Notes under the pieces: model-generated | Databases searched by the model: none | What the model was told of the DNA's origin: nothing | Seen by the model: only the letters and a program-made list of their open reading frames with translations | Shown here: piece by piece, positions 6,584 through 7,583 of the stretch | Layout: each line of letters starts with the position of its first letter | Position numbering within the stretch: position 1 is the stretch's first letter | Source of the DNA: Trueperaceae bacterium | GTDB lineage: Bacteria > Deinococcota > Deinococci > Deinococcales > Trueperaceae | DNA: 7,583 bases | Assembly (NCBI GenBank): GCA_007130445.1 | Contig: SLSM01000133.1 | Location: forward strand, 1-7,583 | Reading direction: 5' to 3' | Translations under genes and position numbers: made by a program

Positions 6584-7575
6584 GGTCGCCCGCCGGTGGC
6601 GATGGGCCACCCCTCGTCGTCCCACTCGATGACCTCGATGCGCAGCGTGGCGGAGCCGCCGAAGTCCGCATCGTAGCCGTGGTAGACGAGGTAATCGACG
6701 CCGTCGTGATGCAACACGGCGTTGTGGCCGGAGCCCGGGAAGCGATCGCTCGGGCCGACCACGAGCGTGCCTCCGCCCTCCATCATGGGGACGCCGTCGC
6801 GGTCGACGTAGGGGCCGGTGACGTGCTCGGCGCGGCCGACGCGGATGTTGTAGGTACTGTCGACGCCGAGGCAGCACTGGTCGAAGGAGACGAAGAGGTA
6901 GTAGGCGTCGTGACGGTGGACGATGAACGGTGCCTCGATGGCGCGCGGGGGCTCGGAGCGGCTCGCGACGCTCAGGAGGGTCGGTTCGCTCTCCAGCGCC
7001 AGACCGCTCGTGGGGTCGAGCTGGAACATCTTGAGGCCGCTCCAGAAGCTCCCGAAGACCATCCACACCTCGCCCTCGGGTGTCTGCACGACGTTGGAAT
7101 CGATGGCGTTCCAGTCCTCTCGCCCCGTCGACTGGATCACGACCCCCTGGTCGACCCACGCATGGTCGGGGTGGTCGCGATCGAGGGTCGTGTTCGTCAC
7201 GAGGCCGATGACGGAGACGTTGGACCCGAAGGTCGAGATCGAGTAGTAGAGGTGGTAGCGATCGTTGAAGTGGGCGATGTCGGGGGCCCAGATCGCCGTA
7301 GCGCCGGGAACGAGCTCACGCGCCCAGCTCGGCAGACCGAAGAAGACCAACCCACAGCCGCTCCACGTCCGGAGGTCCTCGGAGCACCGGATCGGCAGGC
7401 CCGGCCCCGTGCTGAACAGGTAGAAGGTGCCCTCATGGAAGATGATGGCAGGATCTCGCGCCTGCCGGATGGAGCCGCTGAGCTCGAGCTCACCGCTTGG
7501 CTGGGCGTGGGCGACGGCGGCGAGGAGCAGGCCGGCGAGCAGCAGTGCGGGCAGGAACGTGCGTGGGCGTGTCAC
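6580..7575 (-). CDS. Secreted glycoside hydrolase family 43 endo-1,5-alpha-L-arabinanase
   Basis: This 331-residue enzyme is predicted to cut alpha-1,5-arabinan chains by inversion on a five-bladed beta-propeller. Residues 1-24 are a clear signal peptide (basic start, Leu/Ala core, AHA|Q), so it acts outside the cytoplasm. The three catalytic acids are Asp41 (ARDPAII, base), Asp159 (NAIDSNV, pKa modulator) and Glu214 (AIEAPFI, acid). The blocks WAPDIAHFNDRYHLYYSIST, FGSNVSVIGL, FGSFWSGLK and FVSFDQCCLGVDSTYNI are characteristic of arabinanase subfamilies (GH43_4/_5 type). His284 in SGHN matches the metal-site His of arabinanases. The GTG at 7575 is used because a signal peptide starts there. 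Only 8 bases lie upstream and the frame is still open, so a start beyond the edge and the ribosome binding site cannot be checked. The stop overlaps the GH127 start. Confidence 0.93.
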   Translation of the reverse strand: MTRPRTFLPALLLAGLLLAAVAHAQPSGELELSGSIRQARDPAIIFHEGTFYLFSTGPGLPIRCSEDLRTWSGCGLVFFGLPSWARELVPGATAIWAPDIAHFNDRYHLYYSISTFGSNVSVIGLVTNTTLDRDHPDHAWVDQGVVIQSTGREDWNAIDSNVVQTPEGEVWMVFGSFWSGLKMFQLDPTSGLALESEPTLLSVASRSEPPRAIEAPFIVHRHDAYYLFVSFDQCCLGVDSTYNIRVGRAEHVTGPYVDRDGVPMMEGGGTLVVGPSDRFPGSGHNAVLHHDGVDYLVYHGYDADFGGSATLRIEVIEWDDEGWPIATGGRP

Positions 7576-7583
7576 GGGTATGC

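Noticed and set aside
5318..6676. A plus-strand open frame of 452 codons opposite GH127
   Set aside because: No recognisable motifs and typical antisense composition. GH127 on the minus strand has all its active-site residues.
6584..7159. N-terminal extension of the GH127 frame by 192 codons
   Set aside because: It lies entirely inside GH43 in another frame, is Arg-rich, and the ATG at 6583 gives the normal family length with an ATGA overlap.

Overview
The window is high-GC bacterial DNA (about two-thirds G+C by eye) and nearly all coding. It looks like a plant-polysaccharide utilisation locus, most likely for L-arabinose-containing glycans. The taxon cannot be fixed from sequence alone. The periplasmic-type binding protein has an ordinary signal peptide ending in A|Q and no lipobox. 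That argues against Actinomycetota or Bacillota, where such proteins are normally lipoproteins, and fits Deinococcota (Trueperaceae-like) or another GC-rich diderm. This placement is an inference.

Layout, right to left on the minus strand: a secreted GH43 endo-arabinanase (7575-6580); a GH127 beta-L-arabinofuranosidase joined to it by an ATGA overlap (6583-4643); a compact cytoplasmic GH2 glycosidase (3215-1467); an ABC sugar-binding protein (1394-138); and the probable first 13 codons of an ABC permease running off the left edge (39-1). One gene breaks this series. A secreted vanadium-haloperoxidase/PAP2-type enzyme (3314-4666) lies on the plus strand between GH127 and GH2. Its 3' end overlaps the GH127 3' end by 24 bp, and it shares a 98-bp divergent intergenic region with GH2.

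Working model (inference): the GH43 enzyme cuts arabinan outside the cytoplasm, the binding protein and its permeases import the fragments, and the GH127 and GH2 enzymes, which lack signal peptides, trim them inside the cell. A perfect 12-bp palindrome of LacI-family operator type precedes the binding-protein gene, suggesting sugar-responsive control of transport. A strong hairpin follows the binding-protein gene, where expression is often stepped down before the permease genes. The haloperoxidase-like gene has no obvious role in arabinose catabolism. Its embedded antisense position, and the possible non-contiguous operon around it, are the most unusual aspects of the window. I saw no RNA genes, mobile elements, CRISPR arrays or transcription-factor genes.
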